Below, piece by piece: positions 9,028 to 20,600 of a stretch of DNA of 64,000 bases (positions are counted from its first letter, which is position 1; the number at the start of each line of letters is the position of its first letter). Both the position numbers and the translations under genes were made by a program. The DNA is taken from positions 2,929,001-2,993,000 of the forward strand of contig CP025323.1 in assembly GCA_004014935.1 (NCBI GenBank), in the 5' to 3' direction. The DNA is from Saccharomycopsis malanga. Taxonomy: Eukaryota; Ascomycota; Saccharomycetes; Ascoideales; Saccharomycopsidaceae. The notes beneath the pieces were generated by a model that was not told the DNA's origin, made no database searches, and saw only the letters and a list, made by a program, of their open reading frames with translations.

Positions 9028-10362
9028 ATGTCTGAGGCAGAGAAAATTGCAAAAACAGCACATATCGCTTCAACTGTGCTCAAGACTCTTACAGACGAGG
9101 AGCGATCCGGAGCTCTTGAAGAGATATATAAGGCTGTCAAGGACCAAAAAGATACTATATTGGCAGCAAATAAGAATGATGTTGAGAATGCAAAAGCTCA
9201 AGGATTGGATGCTCCTATGATAAAAAGGCTTGACTTGTCCACCACAGGCAAGTTTGATTCGATGCTCGAAGGTATTCTCGAGGTGGCACGCTTAGAAGAC
9301 CCTATCAATAAGGTGACTCTTGCCCGGGAGCTTGATGACCATTTGACTTTGTATAGACTTACCTGTCCTGTAGGCGTTCTTTTAGTTATTTTTGAGGCCC
9401 GGCCAGAAGTCATCGCCAACATCACGGCCTTGGCCATCAAATCCGGTAATGCTGCCATTCTCAAAGGTGGTAAAGAGTCTACGGAAACATTCAAAGTGTT
9501 GGCACAGATCATCAACAGCACTTTGACCGAAAAAACGGTTGTAGGCAACGGATCCATCCAGTTGGTCAGTACCAGAGAAGAGGTTGGTGCTCTTTTGGAC
9601 CAGGACCGTTACATTGACTTGGTAATCCCTCGTGGTTCTAACGCATTAGTGCGTAACATCAAGTCAAACACCAAGATTCCTGTCTTGGGTCATGCTGACG
9701 GTATCTGTTCTGCATATGTTGATGACGAGGCAGACATCGAAATGGCCCAAAAGCTTGTAGTGGACTCGAAAACAAACTATTGTGCAGCATGTAATGCCGT
9801 AGAGACTTTGTTGATCAACAAAAACATCCCTCAACAGGGCATTGAACGTCTTCTTCAAAGCTTGATTGACAAACAAGTCACCTTACATGTTGACGAGCTT
9901 TCTTTGAAACTTTCTGACAGCTTTGTTCAACATGGTAACAATAATCAGTTTATAACTGTAGCAACTGAAAACGATTTCTCCGCCGAATTCTTGTCATTTG
10001 ACATTGCAGTAAAGGCTGTTCCAGACCTTGACTCTGCAATCACCCATATAAACTCACATTCTTCAAAACATACAGATCTCATAATCACTAACAACGAGGA
10101 TCATGCAAACAAGTTTTTGAAAAGTATAGACTCTGCTGGTGTATACTGGAACTGTAGTACCAGATTCGCCGATGGATATCGTTACGGTTTTGGCACTGAA
10201 GTCGGTATCAGCACCAACAAAATTCATGCCAGAGGCCCGGTGGGTCTCGATGGTCTCGTGTGTTACCAGTACCAGTTGAAGGGAATCGGACAGATTGTCG
10301 ACGACTACAGTAGTGGCCGCAAGGCATTTGTTCACAAGGATCTTGATATCACAAGAATTTGA
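9028..10362 (+). CDS. PRO2: Gamma-glutamyl phosphate reductase (proline biosynthesis)
   Basis: This 444-residue protein reduces gamma-glutamyl phosphate with NADPH to glutamate semialdehyde, the second step of proline synthesis after Pro1. It has the aldehyde-dehydrogenase-like fold of the family. CPVGVLLVIFEARPEVIANI and the following LAIKSGNAAILKGGKES form the cofactor-binding region (about 110-150). NYCAACNAVETLL carries the catalytic Cys255. EVGISTNKIHARGPVGLDGL is the conserved C-terminal signature. Family length is about 450 residues, so it is complete. The coding sequence contains no CTG codon although it has many leucines, a sign of CTG avoidance. Confidence 0.96.
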   Translation: MSEAEKIAKTAHIASTVLKTLTDEERSGALEEIYKAVKDQKDTILAANKNDVENAKAQGLDAPMIKRLDLSTTGKFDSMLEGILEVARLEDPINKVTLARELDDHLTLYRLTCPVGVLLVIFEARPEVIANITALAIKSGNAAILKGGKESTETFKVLAQIINSTLTEKTVVGNGSIQLVSTREEVGALLDQDRYIDLVIPRGSNALVRNIKSNTKIPVLGHADGICSAYVDDEADIEMAQKLVVDSKTNYCAACNAVETLLINKNIPQQGIERLLQSLIDKQVTLHVDELSLKLSDSFVQHGNNNQFITVATENDFSAEFLSFDIAVKAVPDLDSAITHINSHSSKHTDLIITNNEDHANKFLKSIDSAGVYWNCSTRFADGYRYGFGTEVGISTNKIHARGPVGLDGLVCYQYQLKGIGQIVDDYSSGRKAFVHKDLDITRI

Positions 10363-11190
10363 GGGCAACTAATGAGAAGTAAAGGTTTTTAGTATTTATC
10401 AGTAGAATTTTCAAAATATACTCGTTTGTTTTATATATTTACAAATTTTTATATTAACCTCATTTCATTGTTCAAGCGTAACATCGCAGTAAAACAGTTT
10501 TTTAATTATCAGCGTTACTATTCTTTTTCTCTGAATATGTAAAATTACGCCCAACCTCAAAATATCAGCCTTGTGATTGAGAGAACTTAAAAGTGGACTT
10601 CCTAGAAGTGTGTATCTACCTGCAAACAGGACTGTATTCTATTTCGTCCTTTCTTTACCGTCAATAAAATGCTAAAGCTAAATTATGCTGAAATATAAGT
10701 TACTGAGTAAGTCATGTTGTTTTTCTATACATTTATCATATACAATTTGTTTGCAACTTTTAATAAATGACTACACACCACATGCGACAAAATAATACCG
10801 ACAATAATTCTGTAAGTTTATCAGGAACATCATGAAAAATCCACTACAAATATACTTAGATTCCGCAAATGCATCAAGACTGTAGGACAAAGAAAGGAAG
10901 ACGAGTTCTATAAGGTCTCCCTTTGTACATTAAGAAGAAGTACATGAAACAATACTAAGTAATACAACACGAATGGCGGATGGCAACATGTTAACAATAA
11001 TTCCATGGTACCATAAAAAATGAATCAAAAACAACCAAGAGCTTTATAACAAGCGGGGAAAATATAGACGAATATAATGAAACAAAGAATTGAAAAAAAA
11101 AGAAAAAAAAAATATAGAATAACAAACTTTTCAAACCAAGGGACATAGACACCTGACCAAACCAACATAAACCCAGAACCAGACCGACAA
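10363..11190. other. Intergenic between convergent PRO2 and MRS6
   Basis: AT-rich shared 3' flank with poly-A/T tracts. No gene, RNA or repeat is recognised. Confidence 0.5.
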
Positions 11191-13104
11191 CTAAATTATG
11201 ATTTCGTCATCGCTTTCAATGGCTTGCTCGTCAATACTGTGATGCAGCTGTTTTTCCAACGGGGTTTGGGAATTGGTCGGGCTTGCCATATCTTCCATTA
11301 GCAATGCATCATCATCATCGTCATAAGCAGCAGAATCACTGATGGCACTTTCACCAACAGTGGACTTGTTATAAGGGTCTTCAATCTCTTCATCGTCTTC
11401 AAAATCGACATCGAAAAAGTCATCATCAGAGCCAGTGATTTTGGAATAAAGAACTTTGGCTTCAGTGATAACACCATCGTATGACAATTCCGAAGATGGC
11501 ATCAGATCGAATATGATTTTTTGTTGACGTTTATGATTACTAGTTTTTTCTGCTTTTTCTGCCAAAGCTTCATCAATTAGTTTTGGATTGACAACGCCAA
11601 AATGAGGGATAGAGGTAAGCTGTGTGTAAGAAAGTTTCAAAATGTAATTCAACTTTTCTTTAGGGGTAAAATTCATCAAACTAGAGCCAAGCTTCACACT
11701 AGAAATGCTTGCCATTCCGTTTTTGAATTCAATATCTTCATTATTAACTATATTATCAATGTTACTTTCCCTGATAATGCTTTCTTCAAGCAACTTCAAA
11801 GCATTTTCCAAATCCTCGCGAGCTTTGGCACCTTCTTCAATGGTAGACAAGTACCATACAGCTTGCCCTTCAGGAACGATTTGAGAACCGGCGTTCATGA
11901 CAACCACTTGAACAGCATATTTGTTATTCGAAGGCAACGAATTTTCAGGAAATACTACAATGCCGGCATTTTCATTGTCTTCAATCCATTCTTTACAGTC
12001 TTTGGTGACAACAGCTACCATTCTGTTAACTTCAAAGCTCGGCTTCTTGACATCTTTATAAAAATCATCCAAAAAGTTTGGTATTTGAGAAGGACTGATA
12101 ACAATCTTTTCGTTCACCTTGATGGAGGTATTATCTGAAAATGTGACAATATTGTTTGAGTCATTAAATTGAGTAATCTCGGTATTGAGCTTATAAGTAG
12201 TGCCAGCAACAGCAGCAGAACGGCAAAAGCCTTGCGAAATCTCACCAGGACCACCATACTTGCTATACAAAACCGGGAAGCTTCCATAAACATCAAAGGA
12301 AATAAGATACCGTTTGATTCTTTGTAAAGCTTCTGGAGTTCTTAATCTGGTGTGAGTACAAAGACCCAACGAGAAAATAATTTCATTAATCTGAGCGGAT
12401 TCCAATTTAAACTTTTCAGTGAGAAATTCATAAATGGTTTTGTTTTTGAATGGTTCCCAAACCTCTTTTTGCGAATCCCAGTTGATAACAAATTTGATAA
12501 ACTTCATTAAACTTCTTTTTATTTGAAGACTGAGCGATTGATTGAGAAAAATATCCTGCTTAGAATTTGAAAGCTTTTCAAAGTTGTCATTCTCAAATAC
12601 ATGGAAAGAGGAAAGGGCTTGGAAATCCAAATATTTATACACCTTGGATTTTACCAATAGCGAAAGTAAGTCGGACTTGGCAAAGAGAATCTTAGGACTA
12701 AGATCAATGCCATAGTTTTTGGAAACAATACGATGCTGATTCAAACGTGGAATATAAAGAGAAGCATTCTTGAAACTTTTATATCCAACTTTGCCGGAAT
12801 TAACATTGCGTACCCAGTCTTTTAGCTGGTCTACAGTTAAAGTGGCACTGGAATCACCATAGTATGGATTAGAATCAATATGGAGCACATTGGAACCGTT
12901 CCAAGCCAAAGCGCTTGCTAAAACACTTTCAACTAATCCAGTGCCAGCGATAAGCACATCAACTTGTTGAGGAGTGGAGCTGGGTGGCGGAAGCTCAAGA
13001 TAAGCCAACTGAGGAACAATTTGAGGCTTGGCTCCGGCAATATTGGATGGTCTGCGCTCGGCCATCGAAGGTCTGCGCTCTGAAGAAGGTGGTATATAAC
13101 TCAT
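11191..13104 (-). CDS. MRS6: Rab escort protein (REP) Mrs6
   Basis: This 637-residue member of the GDI/REP superfamily presents newly made Rab GTPases to the geranylgeranyl transferase Bet2-Bet4. The N-terminal QVDVLIAGTGLVESVLASAL with LHIDSNPYYGD is the GDI/REP dinucleotide-fold-like signature (about 48-85). The LCTHTRLRTPEAL and YGGPGEISQGFCR blocks are further conserved regions. An acidic Asp/Glu tail from about residue 560 matches REP proteins rather than the shorter GDI (about 450 residues). S. cerevisiae Mrs6 is 603 residues. I take the first ATG at 13104 (MSYIPPSSERRPS); in-frame sequence upstream lacks another ATG. It is divergent from ERO1. Confidence 0.92.
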   Translation of the reverse strand: MSYIPPSSERRPSMAERRPSNIAGAKPQIVPQLAYLELPPPSSTPQQVDVLIAGTGLVESVLASALAWNGSNVLHIDSNPYYGDSSATLTVDQLKDWVRNVNSGKVGYKSFKNASLYIPRLNQHRIVSKNYGIDLSPKILFAKSDLLSLLVKSKVYKYLDFQALSSFHVFENDNFEKLSNSKQDIFLNQSLSLQIKRSLMKFIKFVINWDSQKEVWEPFKNKTIYEFLTEKFKLESAQINEIIFSLGLCTHTRLRTPEALQRIKRYLISFDVYGSFPVLYSKYGGPGEISQGFCRSAAVAGTTYKLNTEITQFNDSNNIVTFSDNTSIKVNEKIVISPSQIPNFLDDFYKDVKKPSFEVNRMVAVVTKDCKEWIEDNENAGIVVFPENSLPSNNKYAVQVVVMNAGSQIVPEGQAVWYLSTIEEGAKAREDLENALKLLEESIIRESNIDNIVNNEDIEFKNGMASISSVKLGSSLMNFTPKEKLNYILKLSYTQLTSIPHFGVVNPKLIDEALAEKAEKTSNHKRQQKIIFDLMPSSELSYDGVITEAKVLYSKITGSDDDFFDVDFEDDEEIEDPYNKSTVGESAISDSAAYDDDDDALLMEDMASPTNSQTPLEKQLHHSIDEQAIESDDEIII

Positions 13105-13215
13105 AATAGACGCTGTGAACAAGAAGCACGCTTGGGAGACACAAACTAGAGGAATTGAAGCTTTTCGAGAAATAAACAGTTAAAGACCGATGATAGAGCG
13201 TACCAACAATGGTGT

Positions 13216-13226
13216 GGGTCACGCTG
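13216..13226 (-). promoter_or_regulatory. CAGCGTGACCC copy 1 (UPRE-1-like core)
   Basis: GGGTCACGCTG on the plus strand. The reverse complement begins CAGCGTG, the core of the Hac1-bound unfolded-protein-response element. It lies 112 bases upstream of the MRS6 start but about 1.5 kb from ERO1, so the link to ERO1 is uncertain. Confidence 0.35.
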
Positions 13227-13415
13227 TAAACCTAGATGCGCAGGACGTTCGTGCAGAACAAATTGCTTGAGGCGGCTGGAAACGCTGAATGTGACAATAT
13301 GGGACGGCTTGAAACAGGGTATAATGACTCTAATGTTAATAATGCCAACAGTATTATTGTAAAATAAGTGACAGGTTTTGTATTGGGATTGCAGTTTTTT
13401 CTCACTTCGGATGGC

Positions 13416-13426
13416 GGGTCACGCTG
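13416..13426 (-). promoter_or_regulatory. CAGCGTGACCC copy 2 (UPRE-1-like core)
   Basis: A second identical GGGTCACGCTG, exactly 200 bases after the first. It carries the same CAGCGTG core on the minus strand. Confidence 0.35.
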
Positions 13427-14657
13427 GCAGGCGTTATTATGAGTATATCGATTCCTCGCGGGATAAAAATTTTTCTGTCACATGAGGAGTAATAATGTGG
13501 CATTATGCACGTGAGTGCAGGGTGGTGCATGGGTGACATGATTGGGACAGGAAGTGACAGCTTATACTAACATGAGGATGTTCATTGTTCATATATATTG
13601 TTTTAATGAGGTCATTATGGGTCGTGTAGTTGGTTAGTGATATAGTGACCCGTTACCGCGGTTTTCGTTTGCCATGAAAAAAAAAGTTTTTTCTTTTGTT
13701 CTTGTTTAAAAGAGACTTATTTTTCAAAAGTGTTTGCTTCGAAGCTGCAGCTCACTGAACTATTAGCTCACTGGACAAGTAAGATTCGCTTTTAAATGCA
13801 CTTTTATATATATACAAATTAGATAGTATAATGATGCTTTGAGGGAAATGCTTTGCATGTACGTTGAAGGCTGAATTTCGGGGAAGGTAAATCGTAATGT
13901 TTTAATTAGTGGGCTGTTCTGTACGTTCCACATCTGGCTATTAATATAAGACTCGTGAACAAGTTTTGTTGAAATCAAGTGCTAAACTGATATGACGGAT
14001 GTACGTGCTGCCTTGACAAGAGTCATATGATTAAGCTTATGTTATATACTCTGGTAATATCTCTCACCGCAATACTGAGCAAATCACGTACGACAAGCTC
14101 TTTTTGGTAATACTGTGCAACATTTCAAATATAACATTCAATAGTTGGCTTTCAAAAGTAAGTTTGTTCTGCCCAAAGTCAATCAATCATGTAAATTAGA
14201 ATTGTATGTTGAATATTTCACATTGAATACATTCTTTATGATGCGATTTCAAAATCATACAATATTCACCATATTATACAAAAAATTGTTTTCTTTTCAG
14301 TAGCCTGAAAGTTTATACCTACGCTACTATGATCTCGACACACCAGCATACCTGTACATTTATATTTACCCTTACACTGACATTTATATTTGTGTTACAA
14401 CTTTTGAAACTTCGCACATCAGTTTCACTAATTTCATCGACAACATTAACTGTCCAATGACCTAGCATGGCCCTTATGTAGAGTTACAAGATGAATAATC
14501 ACACATATATTTGCCACCTCAACTGAAAAATGTAAGACAGGCATACGATACCATTTTCATGGGTCTTTTTCGAAAATGAAAAACGCCACCGATGAGCTTT
14601 CCAGTATATTCCCTTACAAATCAGCGTATCGACGGGACGGAGTTTACCAGCGATCGC

Positions 14658-14665
14658 TATATATA
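14658..14665 (+). promoter_or_regulatory. TATA element of ERO1
   Basis: TATATATA lies 74 bases before the ERO1 ATG, within the normal yeast range. Confidence 0.55.
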
Positions 14666-14738
14666 CAGAACACTCTGGTCCTTTCGGCACTTTTCACATC
14701 CCTGTTTTTCAAGCACCACTTACAGTTTGCCATAGACC

Positions 14739-16838
14739 ATGAGACTTGTACCTCTCCTTTTGTTTGCCAGTTGGGCTGCTGCTCTGTTTGACAATCCGTT
14801 TTTAGATGTCAGTTCCGAAAGTGGCAATGCTCTTACTGAAGACCGTCCTATTGAGGATAGTCCTGTTGAACATGTTGTGAAAGACCCTGCCCAGGGATTC
14901 ATTGATCCGCACAAATGTACTGTTGATGATGGATGCGATAATACCTTTTCTTCCATTGACACGGTGAATTCCAAGATCCGTCTGTCTGTTGAAAGTTTGG
15001 TCAAGTCTAATTTTTTCAGATATTTTAAGCTTCAATTATACAAGGAGTGCCCTTTCTGGAAAGAAAACCCAATGTGTTTTAGCCCATCATGTGCTGTGGA
15101 GATCGAGGACTCTAGTTTTGATACGAAAGACGGCTCCCATGCTTGGAAATTGAACTATAATAACGTGTTTGATGCTAACGATACTTCGGCAAACCATTCG
15201 AAGAAGATTGTTGAGTACAATTGTGATTATTGTAATACTGCCGAGGAAAACCAAGCTGATGCTGTTTATGTTGATTTGACTCTCAATCCGGAAAGATACA
15301 GTGGCTATGGTGGCGAAGAAGCTGCTCGGATTTGGAGATCCATATACCAGGAAAATTGTTTTAATAACCCTATTGATGTTTCTCAGGAATCACAGGACAA
15401 ATCGCCAGCTCCTCGTTTCAACAACAAATATTTCAATATTCTTGCTCAATGGTCTAACAAGATTCAGAGAAATTTGAATATCAACAATTATAGCCGTTTG
15501 GCTAGTCTCATGAATCAGGAAGATGATCAGTGTCTTGAGAAAAGAGTATTTTATCGTTTGATTAGTGGTATGCATGCATCTATTGCAACCCATCTTTCGT
15601 TTCAATGGTTAGATACTACAAAGAAAAATGCTCAGTTTGAACCTAATTTGAATCTTTGGATGCAAAGAGTAGGTTATTTTGGCGACCGTCTTTCCAACAT
15701 CTACTTCAATTATCTGTTGGTCATCAAAGCCATCCTCAAATTGAGTGATTATCTTAATGAGATTCAGTTCTCTCCTGATAACCATGAGGTTGCCTTGATT
15801 AATGACATTGTTAGTCTGGTCAAGCCATATGAAAACTCTATTTTCAAGGAAGATTTGCTTTTCAATTACGAGGATGACTTGTCAAACCAGCTTTTGAAAA
15901 ACGAATTCAAGACAAATTTCAAAAACGTATCTTCCTTGATGGATTGTGTCGGTTGTGAAAGATGTAGACTTTGGGGCAAGGTCCAAACCTTGGGATATGG
16001 TACTTCTTTGAAAATATTGTTCGAGCTCAACGATAATAACACAGAGTTCGATGTGAAGTCTTTAAAAAGATCAGAAATTATAGCTTTGATTAACACCTTT
16101 GAAAGATTAAGTAAAAGTGTGCAAATCATCAATTTCTTTAGGGCACAATATCAGAAGCAAGCTAATCTTAAAAAAGATGACGCCTCAATCACCTCCCCAT
16201 TCTCTCCTGTTTCCTCTTCTGACACATCATACATCAACTCACAAAATAATAAAGTTGTTTCATATCAACAAAAAATTTTCAAAGAAGGATCTGAAAACAT
16301 TGTCAAGAAAGATTCGTTCAACTTTCAAGCGGAAAATCAGAGAAAAGTTGACGGTGAAAGCGAAATCATCGAGTCTGAACAGAAAGACGAGTACCCGAGC
16401 TCTATCAAGCAACAGAATGTCGATGAGTCGAAAAAGGCATTAAAAAAGCTTTTCCAAGACAAACAAAAAGCAGTTAAACCTATATCGAATAAGGAAGGCG
16501 TGTCTTTTGACAGTGCAGATGAGTTGGAAGAAGAGGAGGAAGATTTTGAGGGTCTCACAAAGGATGAGATTAGATATAGACAGATTTTCCGCAACTCAAT
16601 TAAGTTGAAGAGATCCAAGCCATATGATCAAAAAACATTTCAAGACCACTGGTTGGAAGTTATTGAGGAGTTCAAAGATGTGTTCAAGTTTCTTTGGGAT
16701 TCGTATATTAACTTTCCTAAGAACTTATATGGCATCGTGATGTCTCGCTTAGAAAATTACTGGAACTTGTTCATCGGGAACGAGGAGTATTTCATTAACA
16801 AGAGAAAGGAGTTGCATAGACTCAATCATAACGAGTGA
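14739..16838 (+). CDS. ERO1: ER thiol oxidase Ero1
   Basis: This 699-residue flavoprotein supplies disulfides to protein disulfide isomerase in the ER lumen, passing electrons to oxygen through FAD. It starts with a signal peptide (MRLVPLLLFASWAAALF). The core has the family blocks FFRYFKLQLYKECPFW, GYGGEEAARIWRSIYQENCF and LEKRVFYRLISGMHASIATH. The active-site MDCVGCERCRLW gives Cys403 and Cys406 in a CxxC, followed by GKVQTLGYGTSLKILFEL. The C-terminal part after about residue 450 is low-complexity Ser/Lys/Glu-rich and ends in a hydrophobic/basic segment, making the protein longer than S. cerevisiae Ero1 (563). In yeasts this gene is induced by the unfolded protein response. Confidence 0.95.
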   Translation: MRLVPLLLFASWAAALFDNPFLDVSSESGNALTEDRPIEDSPVEHVVKDPAQGFIDPHKCTVDDGCDNTFSSIDTVNSKIRLSVESLVKSNFFRYFKLQLYKECPFWKENPMCFSPSCAVEIEDSSFDTKDGSHAWKLNYNNVFDANDTSANHSKKIVEYNCDYCNTAEENQADAVYVDLTLNPERYSGYGGEEAARIWRSIYQENCFNNPIDVSQESQDKSPAPRFNNKYFNILAQWSNKIQRNLNINNYSRLASLMNQEDDQCLEKRVFYRLISGMHASIATHLSFQWLDTTKKNAQFEPNLNLWMQRVGYFGDRLSNIYFNYLLVIKAILKLSDYLNEIQFSPDNHEVALINDIVSLVKPYENSIFKEDLLFNYEDDLSNQLLKNEFKTNFKNVSSLMDCVGCERCRLWGKVQTLGYGTSLKILFELNDNNTEFDVKSLKRSEIIALINTFERLSKSVQIINFFRAQYQKQANLKKDDASITSPFSPVSSSDTSYINSQNNKVVSYQQKIFKEGSENIVKKDSFNFQAENQRKVDGESEIIESEQKDEYPSSIKQQNVDESKKALKKLFQDKQKAVKPISNKEGVSFDSADELEEEEEDFEGLTKDEIRYRQIFRNSIKLKRSKPYDQKTFQDHWLEVIEEFKDVFKFLWDSYINFPKNLYGIVMSRLENYWNLFIGNEEYFINKRKELHRLNHNE

Positions 16839-17638
16839 GTGGCGTCTAACCACTACTTGAAAGAATTTGTTTAGTTGTTCATTTCTACATTGCACCCAAT
16901 TATCATTTATCTGTATTTTAGTTTTTTTTTGTATATGTTGCCTTTTATATTTCCCACGTTTTTATTAGTCATTACCTTTTTGTTAAAAAAACATTTATAA
17001 TTTGCATTGTTTATTCGGTTTTCATTGTAGATGGAAAACATTGTTGACAAAAGTAATGTTGGTTTTACGCGTATTAGAAGAGCGCATACCTTTGATCACC
17101 AAGACGAGGACCTTATTGGCATAATTGTGTAAACAGCATTCTACCAGCTGTTTTATCAAACATCGCTGCAATGTGGGCTTGAAGACTTCAGCTAAATACT
17201 AAAAATGCGGTCCCTAAAATGCTACATGAATCCTCTTCAGAAGTGCAACAGGTGCATGTATGAAAACAAAAACAAATACTATAAAATCAGTCAAAAATCT
17301 AGTTAGACAAATAAGGATGAATAAGAAAAGAAAATGGTGATATAAGTGAGTACATCAATGGATCTGAAAAGTAAAAAAAGGTATCAAAAAAGGTAATGTC
17401 TAGAAAAAACGACTAAAGAAGCAGTAAAGATTCTTTGAGTGAGAGACGTATGAGAAGGAAAAATTGTAAATCAAAAATTACAGATGAGAGAAAGCAATAA
17501 GGAAACAGGAAAATGCTGGTGTGAAAACGTGAAAAGCTAAAAAACTTTCAATAATAATAAAAATTAAAAGGAAAAAAAAAGTAATACAAAAACTTTGTTA
17601 GTACTAAACAAATTGAAATACCAATAATTAGTTATGAT
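16839..17638. other. Intergenic between convergent ERO1 and SPA2
   Basis: AT-rich 3' flanks. I see no gene, RNA or notable repeat. Confidence 0.5.
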
Positions 17639-20600
17639 TCAAACTCTTGAACGGCTTAATCTGGCATCAATAACAGCTATTTCTTCCTTGATGCTAGCCT
17701 CTTCAACAGTTTTCACCAATTCCTTGGTACACTTGGCAATATCAAAAGCAATGCCAGCTAATCTTTGTTTAAAATGTTTGTCTGCATAATCATCATCGTC
17801 GCTCTTATCATTACTACACAACATATCCATACGACGACCGCAATCAGCCAAACTTTGAACCACCCATCTACCATGCTCTCTGAGTTGAACGTTACGGGTT
17901 TGGGCCATGGACACACTAGTAGCATCGAACATTTGGGTAACAACTTCACCAATGGCCTTTGCTCCTTCTTTTAATGTTCCTGTGGTAGAGTCCGGTGTCT
18001 TGATGGAGGATAACAATGTCTGGATAGTTGATATAACCTCTACGGTCTGATGCTCAAGATATAACAACAATTCTGCCAAAGTGTTGTCGGGATCGGCAAT
18101 ATCAAAGGCATTTACGTCGAAATCGGTGACAGTGCGTTCGCTTTTCCGGGTTTCCTGAAGTGGCGATGGCATGCCGTTAGTATTGTTGTTATTAGCAAGT
18201 GCTTCTGTGTTAGGCTTCTGGATGGTCAATGGTGTTCCTCCATTTGCATTGTAGTTGATCAATTTTGGAGTGACATTGGCACTACTGTTAGCGCTTTGGT
18301 CGTTATTATTACCAACACTGTTCAATCTTGCCACACTTGGCTTAGGTGTTTCCGGTCTGGATATCGGCTCAGTGTTGAGATCATCTGGGTCGTATTGTTG
18401 CTGAGGCTTTTGGAAATCTTCCGACTGAATCTTCTTTTCAAACGAACTCACGCTGGAGTTGTTTCTTAAAGCTGGTTTGTTTGTAGATCCAGTCAAGCTT
18501 TCAAACTTCTGTAAAAACTTGTTTGGTTGGGAAGTAACTGGATTTGGCGATGCTGCTGGTGATGACAGAGGACTACCACTGTTCAGAGAACTTTCGAGCT
18601 GTTTCATACGAGACAAAATACTTCCTGTAGGCGTAATATTTCTCGAAACAGAAGGTTTGGAAGCACCAGTGGTTGCAGAGGCATCTTTCTGTGATTCAGC
18701 AGCAAACTTGGCTTTAAGACTGGAAACAGAACTCTTCTTTGGAGTTGAATGGTTTGCAGTCTGCAACGAGTCCATTGAGGTGCTGTGCGAGAAACTGGTA
18801 TCATTGATGCTGGTTGCACTGGTATTGAAGCTATTGCCATGAGGAGCATTTCTAGCAGGGCCAGAGTTAGAATTGTTGCTATTAGCTGTGATGCTACTAC
18901 TAGTAGTGATATTCTTCTTAGAAGCATTGTTACTACTATCGGTAGAAGCTTTCTCAGTGTTATTCAGAAAAGTGATACTAGAATTGGTAGATGTACTGTT
19001 AATGTTGTGAGGAAAGTTGGAATTGCTGTTATCATAACCAAAGTTATCGTTACTTTGAGATGGTTCACCAGTACCTTCTAAAGAGGCATTTCGATAAGAC
19101 GTACTGTTACTTTGATAGGGGTTACTATTAGTTTGATATGAATTAGTGTCTTGATCTTTAGCATTGCGAAGAAAACTAGAACCTGAAGACACATTGCTGC
19201 TGGTTTCTTGAAGACCGTTACTGACATTTCTGGTGACGCTGTTATTGATATTTTGGGAAGCATTAGTGCTAGTATTTCTAGCTGGACTGTCACCAATATT
19301 CCTAGCTGGACTAGTAGTTTTATTGCCAGTGCTTTGGGAGATATTGTTGAGAGCTCCATTCTTTTGAGACAAATTATCACCAGTGTTTTGATAAACATTA
19401 CTACCACTCATATAGGAAGCATTATTGGTAACCCCAGTGAAATTGCTCTTTGGACTACCATTATGGGCGTATCCACCAGCTCTTGGCGGCACACCACTAT
19501 CATATTCATTAACGATAGACCGTTTTGTCACGGTTTTTGAATCATATGGTAACACCCCGTTGTTTTTAAGGCCGATTCCAGTAGCACTTTTCAACATAGG
19601 TGGTTCGTTCCTGGTTTCACTTACAGTAGTATTAGCACTACCAGAAGACTGGGAGAAAAGATCTGGGCTATTTTTAGCACTGCTATTGTTACTGCCATCA
19701 CCAGTAAAAGGAGCGAATCGCCCATTAGGTTTGCCGATAACATTAGGACTCAAGGAAAAGTTGGTAGTGAATGGATTTTCTCTTTTAGTAGTGATGATTG
19801 GCGACAGGGCCAGACCATTTTTCTTGGCCATTCTCAATGGTCTAACATTCAATACACTTTCTTCAGATTCATTGACAACTGTGTTGTCTGTGGATAAGGA
19901 CAAACTTCTCTGGTTAACAGTCAAGTTTCTAGGGTCTTTCAAAAAGACAGTGGCGCCTGGGCTAGAACGATTAGCTTTAGCAGCAGCAATCAAGTTGCAA
20001 ACACTGAAAGAAATTTCGCTGACAGCAGTTTCCACCACTAATTTTGGTAATGTTTTACCATGAACTGCATAGAATCTAGTGGAGGTAATAGCATGAGATA
20101 CTGAAGCTTTGATCAAAGCTGAAAACTCGCCACTGTTAATAGTTTCGCCTTCACTAGCAATGTTACCAGCAATAATGGTGATTTTGGTGATGGTTTCAAA
20201 CAAAATGTCAGTACTGATATTGTCATCATTGATGATTAGCAAAAAGGACGATATTAATGAGTTCAAATCTACAACAGATTTCACTGAGATCAAGCCAGCT
20301 GGATCCATATACTTTTCAATGGCTGCCTCGGAAAGATCCGTGTGTTTTATAGTGTTTAGTGAGCTGTTGATCCCAGAAGTCATGGTTTGTTTCAAGGTCT
20401 CTGAGCGAAGATCCTGATACTTTTTCTGCCAATCGAGGATTTGCAACTTGAGCCCTTCAATGGTCTCATCATTATCGTTGACTTCTTTGGCATTCACTTT
20501 ATGTAACCGTTCCTCGATTTTGCCCAACTTGTTAATCGAATCGCTGGAATTGAGATCTTTGACCAAAGCTTTTTCTGATATAATAGGAGGAGGATTTTTC

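Larger units (their letters stand above)
13105..14738. promoter_or_regulatory. Long divergent promoter region, MRS6 / ERO1
   Basis: This 1.6 kb region has no convincing gene. It holds two identical 11-mers exactly 200 bases apart (13216-13226 and 13416-13426) whose reverse complement starts with CAGCGTG, a CACGTG at 13508-13513, and a TATATATA at 14658-14665 serving ERO1. Confidence 0.55.

Noticed and set aside
13105-13122. Upstream extension of MRS6 from a TTG
   Set aside because: The ATG at 13104 is the first AUG and precedes the conserved region. Non-AUG initiation is not needed.
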